Shown one piece after another: positions 17,003 through 27,367 of a DNA stretch of 64,000 bases. Position 1 is the first letter of the stretch. Every line of letters starts with the position of its first letter. A model generated the notes under the pieces. That model worked only from the letters and a program-made list of their open reading frames with translations. It had not been told where the DNA came from and did no database searches. Origin of the DNA: VXOI01 sp965261945 (GTDB lineage: Bacteria > Chloroflexota > Dehalococcoidia > Lucifugimonadales > UBA3495); the NCBI GenBank assembly GCA_965261945.1, contig CBDHEF010000002.1, positions 2,728,001-2,792,000 on the forward strand, given 5' to 3'. The position numbers and the translations under genes were made by a program.

Positions 17003-17344
17003 TCAGCCGCCAATAAACCGGCTGGCAAATGTCGCTACCAACAAAGCTCCGCCGATGCCTAGCATCGCATAGAAAAGCCGGTCTACCCTACGGTTCACTT
17101 CCTGTAGCCCGGACTGGAATTCGACCCTCAACTCCTGCTGGCCCGCCTGAATTTCAGCCCTCAACTGCTCCTGGCCCGTCTGGAATTCAGCCCTCAACTC
17201 CTGCTGGCCTTCCTTGAGTTCCCGCTGGCCCTCGAGCAACGCAGCAGCAGATCCTTCCAACCGCCCTATGGCCCGCCACAGTTCGCCATATTCGGAAGGC
17301 GCGGGGTCAGCCGGGGCTGGAGTGGGATTTGCGCTGGTAGTCAT
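17003..17344 (-). CDS. Coiled-coil protein with C-terminal membrane anchor
   Basis: The protein has 113 residues. An acidic/Pro-rich head (residues 1-25) is followed by repeated QQELR(A/V)EFQ/QEQLRAEIQ units (about 40-80), then NRRVDRLFYAM and a single hydrophobic helix (residues about 90-111). The 21- to 33-base repeats at 17105-17230 encode the rod. It lies between the CysO-like gene and the threonine-synthase-like gene on the same strand. Function unknown; similar tail-anchored coiled coils occur elsewhere in this window (44527-44721). Confidence 0.7.
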   Translation of the reverse strand: MTTSANPTPAPADPAPSEYGELWRAIGRLEGSAAALLEGQRELKEGQQELRAEFQTGQEQLRAEIQAGQQELRVEFQSGLQEVNRRVDRLFYAMLGIGGALLVATFASRFIGG

Positions 17345-17371
17345 TGAATTTCTCTCGCTACTGCCAAATCC

Positions 17372-18649
<1,278 letters not shown>

Positions 18650-18880
18650 TGCCTTTGGTTCCTCCTCTCCGGCGCGGAACCGGAATCAGCCCGCCGGATT
18701 TCAGGCTTCGCCCCATCAACGGCAGGCGAGAAAAAACGCCTGACACATACCGCCCCAGGCTGCGGCGATGGTAACAAAGCCCCCCTACCTTGTCAACCGG
18801 ATTGCCGCAGGCCGGGAAAGTTGGGTACGATTGATACGATTGAACAGTTGCCAAAAAACCAACGGACGAGAAGGCAGCCT

Positions 18881-19631
18881 GTGAAAGTTCTGTTCCTGGA
18901 TGAATCCGGCGACCACAACCTCTCCGCGATTGATTCCTGCTATCCCATCTTCGTGCAGGGCGGGGTCATAGTGGACAAGGAATATGCCGAAGGGCCGCTG
19001 ACAGAAGCCTTCGACGGCTTCAAGAGCGAGATGTTTGGGCGAACGGACATCGTGCTGCATACGGCGGACATAGCCCGAAACAGAAACGGATTTGAGGAAC
19101 TGCAAAACACCGAGTTTCGCGCCGTATTCTACAATGAGCTGAATAACCTGATGCGGGAACTTAGCTACGGGACTTAGCTACGAGGTTGTCGCCTGCGTTA
19201 TCCGCAAGGAAGACTATTTCGCGCGATATGGCGCTAATGCAATCGACCCGTACCGGCTTGGTTTGCGGGTTATGGTGGAGTTGCTTTGCGACGCTATAGG
19301 CCCGGTGAAAGGGGGTGGAACCATCGTCGCGGAAAAGCGAGGCGAATCCTTGGACCGGGATCTGGAGAATACATGGACGATGCTCAGAACCAAAGGCTCT
19401 CTCTACGTTGAGGCAGGTGTGATACGGGATACGATTCAATCACTGGAACTGCGCGACAAGAAGGACAAAATAGCAGGATTGCAACTTGCTGACCTTGTGG
19501 TCACCCCCATCGGACGCCACATATTGGGCAAACCGGATAAAGAGGACTGGCGAATCGTCGAAGAGAAACTCCGCCGTGCCCCCGATGGGTATGTGGCGAA
19601 TTACGGGTTATTCACTTTCCCCATACAGTAA
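18881..19631 (+). pseudogene. DUF3800-family protein broken by a 13-bp tandem duplication
   Basis: The first frame starts at GTG 18881 (VKVLFLDESGDHNL, the DUF3800 N-terminal motif with catalytic-looking Asp/Glu) and runs to a stop at 19177. A 13-base unit, ACTTAGCTACGGG, is duplicated at 19159-19171 and 19172-19184; this both creates the stop and shifts the frame by one. Downstream, the other frame continues (YEVVACVIRKEDYFARYGAN, IAGLQLADLV near the end) to 19631. Removing one unit restores a protein of about 245 residues. DUF3800 proteins are RNase H-like and often found near mobile elements. Confidence 0.88.
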
Positions 19632-19668
19632 GGCCAGTCCCCGCTACGCAGGCACTGGCCTTTTCCCT
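19630..19668 (+). terminator. Rho-independent terminator after the DUF3800 pseudogene
   Basis: AAGGCCAGT (19630-19638) pairs with ACTGGCCTT (19654-19662), followed by TTCCCTT. It overlaps the last base or two of the frame. Confidence 0.75.
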
Positions 19669-19844
19669 TCTCATCTGGAAGGCATGGACGGCTCCCGCTA
19701 CGCAGTTACCAATCCACGGTTGTTATTGTATACCGCTTAAGTTCATAGGATGCAACTTGTCACCGAGCGGGCAAGCGTCGTTAGTTTGTTGGCCGTCGCG
19801 TCGTCTTTGAGCCTTTCCTAAAGGTTGCCCCTTCTACAGTCGGA

Positions 19845-20658
19845 CTAGGTTGTGTTGACATTTTGGTTATGATGCTTGTATGTCAAATGTTAAGTTGCCA
19901 GCAGAACAGTGGGACAGGATTTTCGATTTCCTGCGTGGCTGCGCCGGCCTGTATGTCGCTCAGGAAGAAGATTGCCAGCGATTTGTCGAGGCTGTGCTGT
20001 GGATTAACCGCTCCGGCGCCCAATGGCGGCTGCTTCCGTCCGAATACGGGAATTGGAACAGTGTCTATAAACGATTCGCCCGTTGGGCTGACAAAGGCGT
20101 CTGGGAACAGATGCTTCAACATTTCTCCGGCGACCCGGACCTGGAATACCTGATCATTGACAGCACGGTGGTTCGGGCGCACCCATGCGCGGCGGGGGCG
20201 CCCCAAAAAACGGGGGACAGGCTTGCCAGGCTCTGGGCCGCAGCCGGGGCGGGTTCAGCACCAAGATCCACGTGAGCGTGGACGGCTTGGGCAACCCCTT
20301 GCGATTCATCCTGACCGGAGGGCAACGGCACGACATCACCCAGGCAGAGGAATTGATCGCCGGTTACGCTGGAGAGCAGGTGCTGGCTGATAAAGGATAT
20401 GACTCCCAGGAGTTTCGCGGGCACATCCTGGCCCTGGGCATGACTGCGGTCATTCCGCCCCGCTCAAACCGGAAGGAACCCGCCGGCTATGACCGGCATC
20501 TGTACCGGGAGCGCCATCTGGTCGAATGCTTCATCAACAAAATAAAGCACTATCGCCGGATATTCTCCCGGTTTGAGAAACTGGACACCAGATACCTGGG
20601 CTTTCTGCATTTCACCGCCGCTCTCATCTGGTTGCGCTGAAATGTCAACACAACCTAG
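19845..20658 (+). mobile_element. IS5-family insertion sequence, complete
   Basis: The ends are perfect 19-bp inverted repeats: CTAGGTTGTGTTGACATTT at 19845-19863 and its complement at 20640-20658. The outermost CTAG is itself palindromic, so it may be the 4-base target duplication (YTAR type), leaving 15-bp repeats. The element is about 0.81 kb with a single transposase in two frames. It is inserted in intergenic DNA downstream of the DUF3800 pseudogene. Confidence 0.92.
19880..20640 (+). CDS. IS5-family transposase, two frames joined by a probable -1 frameshift
   Basis: Frame one (19880-20275) encodes the helix-turn-helix part (WDRIFDFLRG, GAQWRLLPSEYGNW) and the first catalytic Asp in LIIDSTVVRAH. 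Frame two (to 20640) encodes GRSRGGFSTKIH, the second Asp in VLADKGYDS and the Glu region RHLVECFINKIKHYRR. The frames overlap at a run of six A followed by C (20205-20211), where slipping back one base on AAA would join them. That is the arrangement used by IS427-group members, so the element is probably functional rather than broken. DDE transposase, about 250 residues fused. Confidence 0.88.
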
Positions 20659-20828
20659 TTTACCACGAACTGATTCGATCGCCCGGTAGGGAAAATCAAC
20701 CGATCCCGCGGCCCCGCCAACCGGGGATTCCCGCCGCCCGCCGCAACGGGTACAATCACCCGGCAGCCATAACCGGGAGATCATTCACCAACCATACCAG
20801 CTACAACCATCCAGCTACGGGAGGCAGC

Positions 20829-22196
20829 ATGACCAGCGCCACCAGCCTCAAGGAACTCCAGGATTCCGCCCTGGAGCATCTGTGGGTCTATCTGCGGGAA
20901 CCCAGCGACATGGCCGAGAAGGGCGAGCCGACGGTCTACGTGTCGGGCGAGGGCGTCCGGGTCACCGACTCCGAGGGCAATACGTCCATCGACGCCATGT
21001 CGGGCCTGTGGCTGAAGAACGTGGGCTACGGTCGGAAGGAAATTGCCGACGCTGCCTACGAGCAGATGCTCAAGCTGACCTATATGCCCATGGGCACGAC
21101 CACCGAGCCGACCATCCGGCTGGCCGAGAAGTTGGCCGAAATCACCCCCGGCGACCTCTCACGCTCCTTCTTCACCAGCGGCGGGTCGGAGGCGGTGGAG
21201 ACGGCCATCAAGCTGACCAAGGCCTATTTCAAGCGGGTGGGTGAGCCTGGGCGGTACAAGTTCATCAGCCGCCGGGGTTCCTACCACGGCGCAACGTCCG
21301 GGGCGTTGGCCCTGGGCGGGTCGCCCATGTTCCCCCGCGTGGACTACGAACCGCTGATGCCCGGCACCTTCCACGTCCCGCAGCCCAACTTCTACCGTTG
21401 CGAATACAACAGCGAGACCCCCGAGGAGTGCGGCGAGCGCTGTGTGCAGGCCATCGAGGATACCATCAAGTTCCAGGGGCCGGAGACCGTGGCCGGCGTC
21501 GTAGCGGAGCCGGTGTCCAGCCCCATGGGCGCGGTGGTCCCTCCCGACAACTACTGGCCGTTGCTGCGGGAGGTGTGCGACAGATACGGCGTACTGCTCA
21601 TCGCCGACGAGGTCATCACCGGCTTCGGGCGCACCGGCAAGATGTTCGCCTGCGAGCACTGGGGCGTCACCCCCGACATCATGACCGTGGCCAAGGGCAT
21701 CACCAGCGGCTACATCCCCATGGGTGGAGCCATCACCCGCAAGAACATCGCCGACGCCTTCGTGGGCAGCCAGCGTGTCTCCTTCCGCCACGTCATCACC
21801 TTTGGCGGGCATCCGGTGGCGGCGGCGGCGGCCCTGCGCAACATCCAGATAATGGAAGACGAGGGCATGGTCGAGAACTCCGCCCGCCAGGGGGCCTACC
21901 TGCTGGAGGGCCTGAAGGAGCTTCAGGAAAAGCACCCCATGATCGGCGACGTGCGCGGCCTGGGTCTGATGTGCGGCATGGAGCTGGTGCGCGACCGCGA
22001 GGCCAGGGAGCCTTACCCCGCCGACGCCGAGCTGGGCAGCCGCCTGACCTCGGCCTTCCAGGCCAACGGCCTGCACCTGCGCGGCGGCGACAGCATAAAC
22101 GTCGCCCCGCCGCTGTGCGTAACGTCCGGCGAAATCGACGAAATTATCTCCGGCATGGACAGCGCGTTCACGCAGGTGGGCCGCGAGCTGGCCTAG
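20829..22196 (+). CDS. Class III (omega-type) aminotransferase
   Basis: The protein has 455 residues, with ribosome site GGGAGGC before ATG. The PLP lysine is Lys289 in TVAKGITSGY, preceded by LIADEVITGFGRTG (the Asp binding the pyridine nitrogen) and FTSGGSEAVETAIK for phosphate binding. The SYHGAT segment and FRHVITFGGHP are typical of omega-amino acid:pyruvate, taurine:pyruvate or beta-alanine aminotransferases. Substrate specificity is not readable. A terminator follows. Confidence 0.92.
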   Translation: MTSATSLKELQDSALEHLWVYLREPSDMAEKGEPTVYVSGEGVRVTDSEGNTSIDAMSGLWLKNVGYGRKEIADAAYEQMLKLTYMPMGTTTEPTIRLAEKLAEITPGDLSRSFFTSGGSEAVETAIKLTKAYFKRVGEPGRYKFISRRGSYHGATSGALALGGSPMFPRVDYEPLMPGTFHVPQPNFYRCEYNSETPEECGERCVQAIEDTIKFQGPETVAGVVAEPVSSPMGAVVPPDNYWPLLREVCDRYGVLLIADEVITGFGRTGKMFACEHWGVTPDIMTVAKGITSGYIPMGGAITRKNIADAFVGSQRVSFRHVITFGGHPVAAAAALRNIQIMEDEGMVENSARQGAYLLEGLKELQEKHPMIGDVRGLGLMCGMELVRDREAREPYPADAELGSRLTSAFQANGLHLRGGDSINVAPPLCVTSGEIDEIISGMDSAFTQVGRELA

Positions 22197-22220
22197 CCCT
22201 CGGAAACCCGCCGAATTCAC

Positions 22221-22253
22221 AAGGCCCTCTCTGGAATGGAGAGGGCCTTTCGC
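22221..22253 (+). terminator. Rho-independent terminator after the aminotransferase
   Basis: AAGGCCCTCTC (22221-22231) pairs perfectly with GAGAGGGCCTT (22239-22249), followed by TCGC. It is 24 bases past the stop. Confidence 0.8.
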
Positions 22254-22309
22254 ATTCGTTCTTTCTCCCTTCGGGTAAGGGAGTTCCAGAATCCGGGACT
22301 GGCGCGCGG

Positions 22310-22458
22310 GCATGACTGGGACGGTGCAGCGAGCGATTTGCGAGTCGCCGGTGACCAGCGTCAACCCTCGGACTGCGCTTGAGCGATCAGCATCCGGTCA
22401 AACGGGTCGCGATGATGCAGGGGCACAAACGGGTCGCGATGATGCAGGGGCAGACCGG
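22310..22458 (-). pseudogene. VapC-type PIN toxin remnant
   Basis: Only the C-terminal third remains. It reads LPLHHRDPFVPLHHRDPFDR and then MLIAQAQSEG, the PIN-domain tail containing the DPFDRM(L)IAQA signature. A 27-base unit is tandemly duplicated (22400-22426 and 22427-22453), doubling the LHHRDPF segment. After SEG a single missing base shifts the frame; the continuation TLVTGDSQIARCTVPVMPA is in the next frame. The N-terminal part is absent, since the BtpA stop lies immediately upstream. Non-functional. Confidence 0.8.
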
Positions 22459-22461
22459 CCG

Positions 22462-23259
22462 CTATCCCAGCGACTCGAATATCTCGGCCAGGCGACGGAC
22501 CCGGTCCGGTTCTACGGGGTTGGTGACGATGCCCTCGCCCTTGAGGCTGGTGCCCACGATGGCGCCGTCGGCGTGCTCCAGGATGCGCCATACGTTCTGC
22601 TCGTTGATGCCGCTGCCCACCAGCACGAAGCCGTCGGGTACGGCGCGGCGCACCACCGACACGTCGAAGCTGTTGGTGGGCTGGCCGGTGGCAGGGCCGG
22701 AAACAATCAGCCCGTCGGCCAGGGCGCGGCGGGACGTCTCCTGGGCCACATGGGCGATGTCGGTCTGGCCCACGGGCGAGGCGTGCTTCACCAGCACGTC
22801 GGCCAAAATCTGCACGTCGGCGTTCAGCGAGCGTCGTCGTCGGGTGGTCTCGTGGGCCTCGCCTTCAACTATGCCCTCGTCGGTGGCCATGACGCCGTAA
22901 TGCACGTTGACCCGGATGAAGTCGGCGCCCGTTGCCACCGCCACGGCCAGCGCCGAGATGGCGTCGTTGCGCAGCATATTGATGCCGACGGGCAGCGACA
23001 CCGCGCTCCGCACCTGCTCCACCGCCAGGGTCATGGCGGCCACGGTTTCCGGCTCCACGCGGCCGGTTTTGAAGGGCGTGTCGCCGAAGTTCTCGACGAT
23101 GACGCCGTGGGCGCCCCCATCCTGAAGGAAGCCCGCCTCCATTTTCGCCCGGTTCAACACCGACTTCAGGTTGCCGTTCCACCGGGGCGAACCGGGCAGC
23201 GGCAACAAATGCACCACGCCAATGAGTACCTTGCCAGGGCCAAACAATTCCCGTGCCAT
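22462..23259 (-). CDS. BtpA/SgcQ-family TIM-barrel protein
   Basis: The protein has 265 residues. It opens ARELFGPGKVLIGVVHLLPLPG and contains GAHGVIVENFGDTPF, GADFIRVNVHYG and VLVGSGINEQN, which are the strand-end motifs of the BtpA family. BtpA affects photosystem I biogenesis in cyanobacteria, whereas SgcQ-like members sit in sugar operons; the biochemical activity is unknown. It is isolated here between toxin remnants. Confidence 0.88.
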   Translation of the reverse strand: MARELFGPGKVLIGVVHLLPLPGSPRWNGNLKSVLNRAKMEAGFLQDGGAHGVIVENFGDTPFKTGRVEPETVAAMTLAVEQVRSAVSLPVGINMLRNDAISALAVAVATGADFIRVNVHYGVMATDEGIVEGEAHETTRRRRSLNADVQILADVLVKHASPVGQTDIAHVAQETSRRALADGLIVSGPATGQPTNSFDVSVVRRAVPDGFVLVGSGINEQNVWRILEHADGAIVGTSLKGEGIVTNPVEPDRVRRLAEIFESLG

Positions 23260-23431
23260 ACGCTAGTCTGCCAATCTAAGAATACGTTTGTGGACCGCCT
23301 CGATTGCCGTCATAACTGCGCCCGACACCCTTCCCACTCTTCATCCCGGAAGTGAACGATTTACGGTCACTATGATTCCCATAGTAGCGGACGGAGGGTC
23401 AAGTCCGACGCTTTGCCAGCCGGAGACCGGA

Positions 23432-23617
23432 TTAAGACCCCAACGCGAGACGCCGGGTGTTGCCGGTGAACGGTAAGACGATGACCTCCTGTCTGCCGCG
23501 ATGGTAAGCCGGAGCGCTGATTATCACGGAAGGACGCCGCTTGAACCCAGTTCCGTCAGTGAAGGGAGTAGCAACGACAAATATATCGCCCCGCCTATAA
23601 TCGGTCGCACTCGTCAT
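23432..23617 (-). pseudogene. Truncated MazF/PemK-type toxin
   Basis: The frame from ATG 23617 reads DYRRGDIFVVATPFTDGTGF and then KRRPSVIISAPAYHRGRQEV, the N-terminal half of a MazF/PemK endoribonuclease (RGDIF, KRRP motifs). It stops after about 61 residues, whereas family members have about 110, so the C-terminal half is lost. It overlaps the antitoxin-like gene by 23 bases. Confidence 0.75.
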
Positions 23618-23828
23618 CCGGCTCGTTATCCCATACACTGGCAACCACGCTGTCTGACCATGCCAGCAGAGCGTCCCGCGCCGACTGCCCGCTGGGATAC
23701 AGCGCCGCATCAAGGTCTTGGCGCCGGAACCTGAGCAGAATGGCTCCTGGGGCCTGATAGCCGGGCAATGATTCCTCGCGGACCATCCGCTCAGTCTTTC
23801 CCATGATAATACACGATTGCACTCCCAA
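23595..23828 (-). CDS. Probable antitoxin partner of the truncated MazF
   Basis: The protein has 77 residues, ending SDSVVASVWDNEPDDECDRL. The acidic VWDNExDxxxxxL tail is typical of small antitoxins that clamp MazF-like toxins. The central part (GAILLRFRRQDLDAALYPSG) probably carries the DNA-binding part. Its stop overlaps the toxin start, the usual antitoxin-first order. Several alternative starts (codons 9 and 15) are possible. Confidence 0.6.
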   Translation of the reverse strand: MGVQSCIIMGKTERMVREESLPGYQAPGAILLRFRRQDLDAALYPSGQSARDALLAWSDSVVASVWDNEPDDECDRL

Positions 23829-23933
23829 TCAGAATATGTAATACAGGCTGATTATGGGCGGGTTACGGCGTTGAGCCACTTCCGATGAGTGCTAAAATTG
23901 GCAGTGATGCTTGGGCGGGAGGGATACCGACAA

Positions 23934-26900
23934 ATGCCGCAGGACTTCATACACGTAAAGGGCGCGCGGGAACACAACCTCAAGAACATCGAGATTACCG
24001 TACCCCGCGACAAGCTGGTGGTCATCACCGGCGTTTCCGGCTCCGGGAAGAGCTCATTGGCTTTCGATACCATATACGCTGAGGGACAGCGGCGCTATGT
24101 CGAGTCGCTGTCGGCCTACGCCCGGCAGTTCCTGGGGCGGATGGACAAGCCCGACGTGGACTACATCGAGGGCCTGTCGCCGGCCATATCCATCGACCAG
24201 AAGGGTGTATCCCACAACCCCCGCTCCACCGTCGGCACCGTGACCGAAATCTACGACTACCTGCGCCTGCTGTTCGCCCGAGTCGGCGTTCCGCACTGCC
24301 CCAAGTGCGACAGCCCGGTGGAGCGCCAGACCGTTTCCCAGATAGTGGATTCCATCATGTCGCTGGAAGAGGGCAGCCGCATCACGCTGCTGGCCCCCAA
24401 GATCCGGCGCAAGAAGGGCGAGCACAAGGACGTTGTCGAGACAGCCCGCAAAGCCGGATTCGTCCGCATCCGTGTCAACGGCGAGATACGGATGCTGGAC
24501 GAGATCGACAACCTGAACCTGAACAAGAACAAATGGCACTATATCGAGCTGGTGGTAGACCGGCTCATCGTCCGCCCTGATACCGAGATGGCCCGCGTGG
24601 CCGAGTCGGTGGAGACCTGCCTGCGCGAGGGCGAAGGCGTGGTGGAGGTGCTGCGGGAGTCTTCCGAGGGCGGAGAGAGCGAGACGCTGGTGTTCTCCGA
24701 GCAGTTCGCCTGCGCCAAGTGCAACGTCAGCCTGCCGGAGATCGAGCCGCGCACCTTCAGCTTCAACAGCCCCCACGGCGCCTGCTCCGAATGCACCGGG
24801 CTGGGCTACAAGCTGGCCGTAGACCCGGAGCTGGTCATCCCCAACAGGAGCCTGTCGCTGTCGCAGGGGGCGATCACGCCATGGGTGCGGGCCGGCGCGT
24901 CCGGCGCATGGTACATCAGCTTGATGGAGTCGGTGGCGGAGGCCAACGGCTTCTCCGCCAGGGCGCCGGTGCAGGAACTGGACCCGGAACACGTTGACCT
25001 GATTCTCTACGGCAACGGCTCTCAGAAAGTTACGGTCAGCCACCGCACCCACCGGGGCCGCACCTATAGCTGGGACACCAACTTCGAGGGCGTGATTGCC
25101 AACCTGGAGCGGCGGTACAAGTCCACTGAATCAGACTACTCCCGCTCGCAGATCGAGCGCTATATGTCGGCCCGCCCCTGCCGCTCCTGCGATGGCAAGC
25201 GCCTGCGGCCCGAGGCGCTGGCGGTGCGGGTCTGCGGCCTCGGCATCATGGACGTCTGCGCCAAGAACATCGGGGCCGCCGCCGAGTGGGTCGAGCAGAT
25301 CGATCCCGATTCGGATTACAACCTGAACGGCAACGGGGGACGCCCTCACCCTAACCCTCTCCCGGAGGGGGAGGGAATTAACGGCAATGCGGTTGGCAAT
25401 GCCAATGGCCATCGGAGCGGCCGGCGCAATGGCTCAAAGAACGGCCGCAAGGCTTCCGGGAGCGGGAAAGCCGCGGCCCCGCAGGTGCTCTCCACTCGCG
25501 GCAAGACCATCGCCAACCAGGTACTTAAGGAAATCGACGGCCGCCTGAAGTTCCTCATGGGCATCGGCCTCGACTACGTGACCATGGATCGCACGGCCCA
25601 GACCCTCTCCGGCGGCGAGGCCCAGCGTGTGCGGCTGGCGACGCAGATCGGCTCGGGCCTGACCGGAGTGCTGTACGTGTGCGACGAGCCGACCGTCGGG
25701 CTGCACCCTCACGACGACCAGCGGCTCATCAACACGCTTACCCGCCTGCGCGACATGGGCAACACGGTGCTCGTAGTGGAGCACGACGAGGCCATGATGC
25801 GCTCCGCCGACTTCATCGCCGACCTGGGGCCCCGGGCGGGTGAACACGGCGGGCAGGTCGTCGCCGTCGGCACGGTGGAGGAAATCGAGAACTCCCCCGA
25901 CTCGCTGACCGGCCAGTACCTCAGCGGTCGCAAGCGGGTGCCGGTACCGGAACAGCGTCGCGAGGGCAACGGCCTTTCCCTGACTATCACGGGCGCGCGG
26001 GAGAACAACCTGCGCGGCATAGACGTGGAGTTCCCGCTGGGCCGGCTGGTGTGCATCACCGGCGTTTCCGGCTCGGGCAAGAGCAGCCTGGTCTACGAGA
26101 TACTGTACAAGAAGCTGAACCAGAGGATCAACAACGGCCGCGACCTGCCCGGCAAGCACGATGACCTGATTGGTGTCGAGGGCGTGGACAAGGTGGTCAA
26201 GATTGACCAGTCGCCCATCGGGCGCACCCCGCGCAGCAACCCGGCCACCTACACCGGCGCTTTCACGCCCATCCGCGAGCTGTTCGCCAACCTGCCGGAG
26301 TCGCGGGTGCGGGGCTACAAGCCGGGCCGGTTCTCCTTCAATGTCAAGGGCGGACGCTGCGAGGCTTGCCAGGGCGAAGGATACAACCAGATCGAGATGC
26401 AGTTCCTGCCCGACGTCACCGTCCCCTGCGATATCTGCCACGGCCTGCGCTACAACCGCGAGGCGCTGGAAGTCACCATGCGGGGCAAGCACATCGCCGA
26501 TGTGCTGAACATGACGGTGGCCACCGCGTTGGAGTTCTTCATCAACTTCCCGCGCATCCGCCCCAAGCTGGAAACGCTGAGCGCCGTGGGCCTGGGCTAC
26601 ATCCGCCTGGGCCAGCCGGCAACAACGCTCTCCGGCGGCGAGGCGCAGCGGGTCAAGCTGGCCACCGAGCTGTCCAAGCGGGCCACAGGCAAGACTGTCT
26701 ATCTGCTGGACGAGCCGACCACCGGCCTGTCCTTCGAGGACTGCGCAGCCCTGCTGGGCGTGCTGCACCGCCTGGTGGACGGGGGCAACACGGTAATCCT
26801 GATCGAGCACAACATCGACGTGATGAAGAACGCAGACTGGCTGATAGACCTCGGCCCCGGCGCCGGCGACAAGGGCGGCGAACTTATAGCCACCGGCACC

Positions 26901-27038
26901 CCCGAGGAGCTGGCCGACCACCCGACCAGCGTGACCGCTCCGTACCTGAAGGCCGCGCTACAGCAGTCACGCGCCTTCGTCGCCGAGCAGACGGTGGGTG
27001 AGACCGCGGAGGTCGTGGGGGTTGCGCAGGGCGGATAG
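23934..27038 (+). CDS. uvrA: Excinuclease ABC subunit A
   Basis: The protein has 1034 residues from ATG 23934, which follows GGGAGGG. UvrA recognises bulky DNA lesions as a dimer and loads UvrB in nucleotide excision repair. Both ABC modules are present: Walker A GVSGSGKSS near residues 36 and 710, signatures LSGGEAQRV in both halves, and zinc Cys clusters (CPKC..., CEAC...CDIC). Between the first zinc module and the first signature the linker is enlarged, and residues 470-481 read RPHPNPLPEGEG. That peptide is encoded by an in-frame copy of the dispersed palindrome; low-complexity Asn/Gly/Lys sequence follows it. The insertion lies in a flexible site and all motifs are intact. Confidence 0.97.
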   Translation: MPQDFIHVKGAREHNLKNIEITVPRDKLVVITGVSGSGKSSLAFDTIYAEGQRRYVESLSAYARQFLGRMDKPDVDYIEGLSPAISIDQKGVSHNPRSTVGTVTEIYDYLRLLFARVGVPHCPKCDSPVERQTVSQIVDSIMSLEEGSRITLLAPKIRRKKGEHKDVVETARKAGFVRIRVNGEIRMLDEIDNLNLNKNKWHYIELVVDRLIVRPDTEMARVAESVETCLREGEGVVEVLRESSEGGESETLVFSEQFACAKCNVSLPEIEPRTFSFNSPHGACSECTGLGYKLAVDPELVIPNRSLSLSQGAITPWVRAGASGAWYISLMESVAEANGFSARAPVQELDPEHVDLILYGNGSQKVTVSHRTHRGRTYSWDTNFEGVIANLERRYKSTESDYSRSQIERYMSARPCRSCDGKRLRPEALAVRVCGLGIMDVCAKNIGAAAEWVEQIDPDSDYNLNGNGGRPHPNPLPEGEGINGNAVGNANGHRSGRRNGSKNGRKASGSGKAAAPQVLSTRGKTIANQVLKEIDGRLKFLMGIGLDYVTMDRTAQTLSGGEAQRVRLATQIGSGLTGVLYVCDEPTVGLHPHDDQRLINTLTRLRDMGNTVLVVEHDEAMMRSADFIADLGPRAGEHGGQVVAVGTVEEIENSPDSLTGQYLSGRKRVPVPEQRREGNGLSLTITGARENNLRGIDVEFPLGRLVCITGVSGSGKSSLVYEILYKKLNQRINNGRDLPGKHDDLIGVEGVDKVVKIDQSPIGRTPRSNPATYTGAFTPIRELFANLPESRVRGYKPGRFSFNVKGGRCEACQGEGYNQIEMQFLPDVTVPCDICHGLRYNREALEVTMRGKHIADVLNMTVATALEFFINFPRIRPKLETLSAVGLGYIRLGQPATTLSGGEAQRVKLATELSKRATGKTVYLLDEPTTGLSFEDCAALLGVLHRLVDGGNTVILIEHNIDVMKNADWLIDLGPGAGDKGGELIATGTPEELADHPTSVTAPYLKAALQQSRAFVAEQTVGETAEVVGVAQGG
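25338..25378. repeat. REP-like palindrome, copy 6, inside uvrA
   Basis: CGCCCTCACCCTAACCCTCT and CCCGGAGGGGGAGGGAATT lie within the uvrA frame and are translated as RPHPNPLPEGEG. Confidence 0.9.
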
Positions 27039-27055
27039 TGCGTAGGGCGGATAGA

Positions 27056-27325
27056 ATGGAGCGGACTTGGGATTTTGAGAAGGACCGGGTAAACATCCGA
27101 AAGCGCGGCATTGATTTCCCAACCGCCCTGCTGGTCTTCAATGACCTGGATAACGATATGAGGGTAGACCTTTACCCATAACAACGATGGCACGTTCACG
27201 TACTGGACGCACATCACGCCAAGCCGCCTTTACCCATAGAACAACGACGGCACACTATTGGGATACTTGACGGCAGGCTCATCGTCGTCGTTCACACATG
27301 GGCGACATAAGGAAGGCGAACCCGG
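27056..27325 (+). pseudogene. BrnT-like toxin remnant
   Basis: A 41-codon frame at 27056-27181 reads WDFEKDRVNIRKRGIDFPTA and LLVFND, which matches the N-terminal half of BrnT toxins (FEWDxxKxxxNxxKHGxxF). It then hits a stop. Further on, about 27260-27300 reads GILDGRLIVVVHTW, and 27298 onward in another frame reads IRKANPDG, resembling later BrnT strands. Between them the segment TTTACCCATA..ACAACGA.GGCAC occurs twice (about 27170 and 27229), indicating a duplication of about 60 bases. No BrnA antitoxin is seen. Confidence 0.6.
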
Positions 27326-27367
27326 ACGGACTATCAGCGACCGCTTGGTTGGCGAATGGTCAGTTTT

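Noticed and set aside
18723..18742. A hairpin (CAGGCG...CGCCTG) upstream of the threonine-synthase-like gene as a riboswitch or attenuator
   Set aside because: The T-run lies in the loop, and no conserved riboswitch core could be matched by eye.
25434..26921. A 495-codon open frame on the minus strand
   Set aside because: It lies wholly antisense to uvrA, whose protein is unmistakable; the opposite frame is open only because of high GC.
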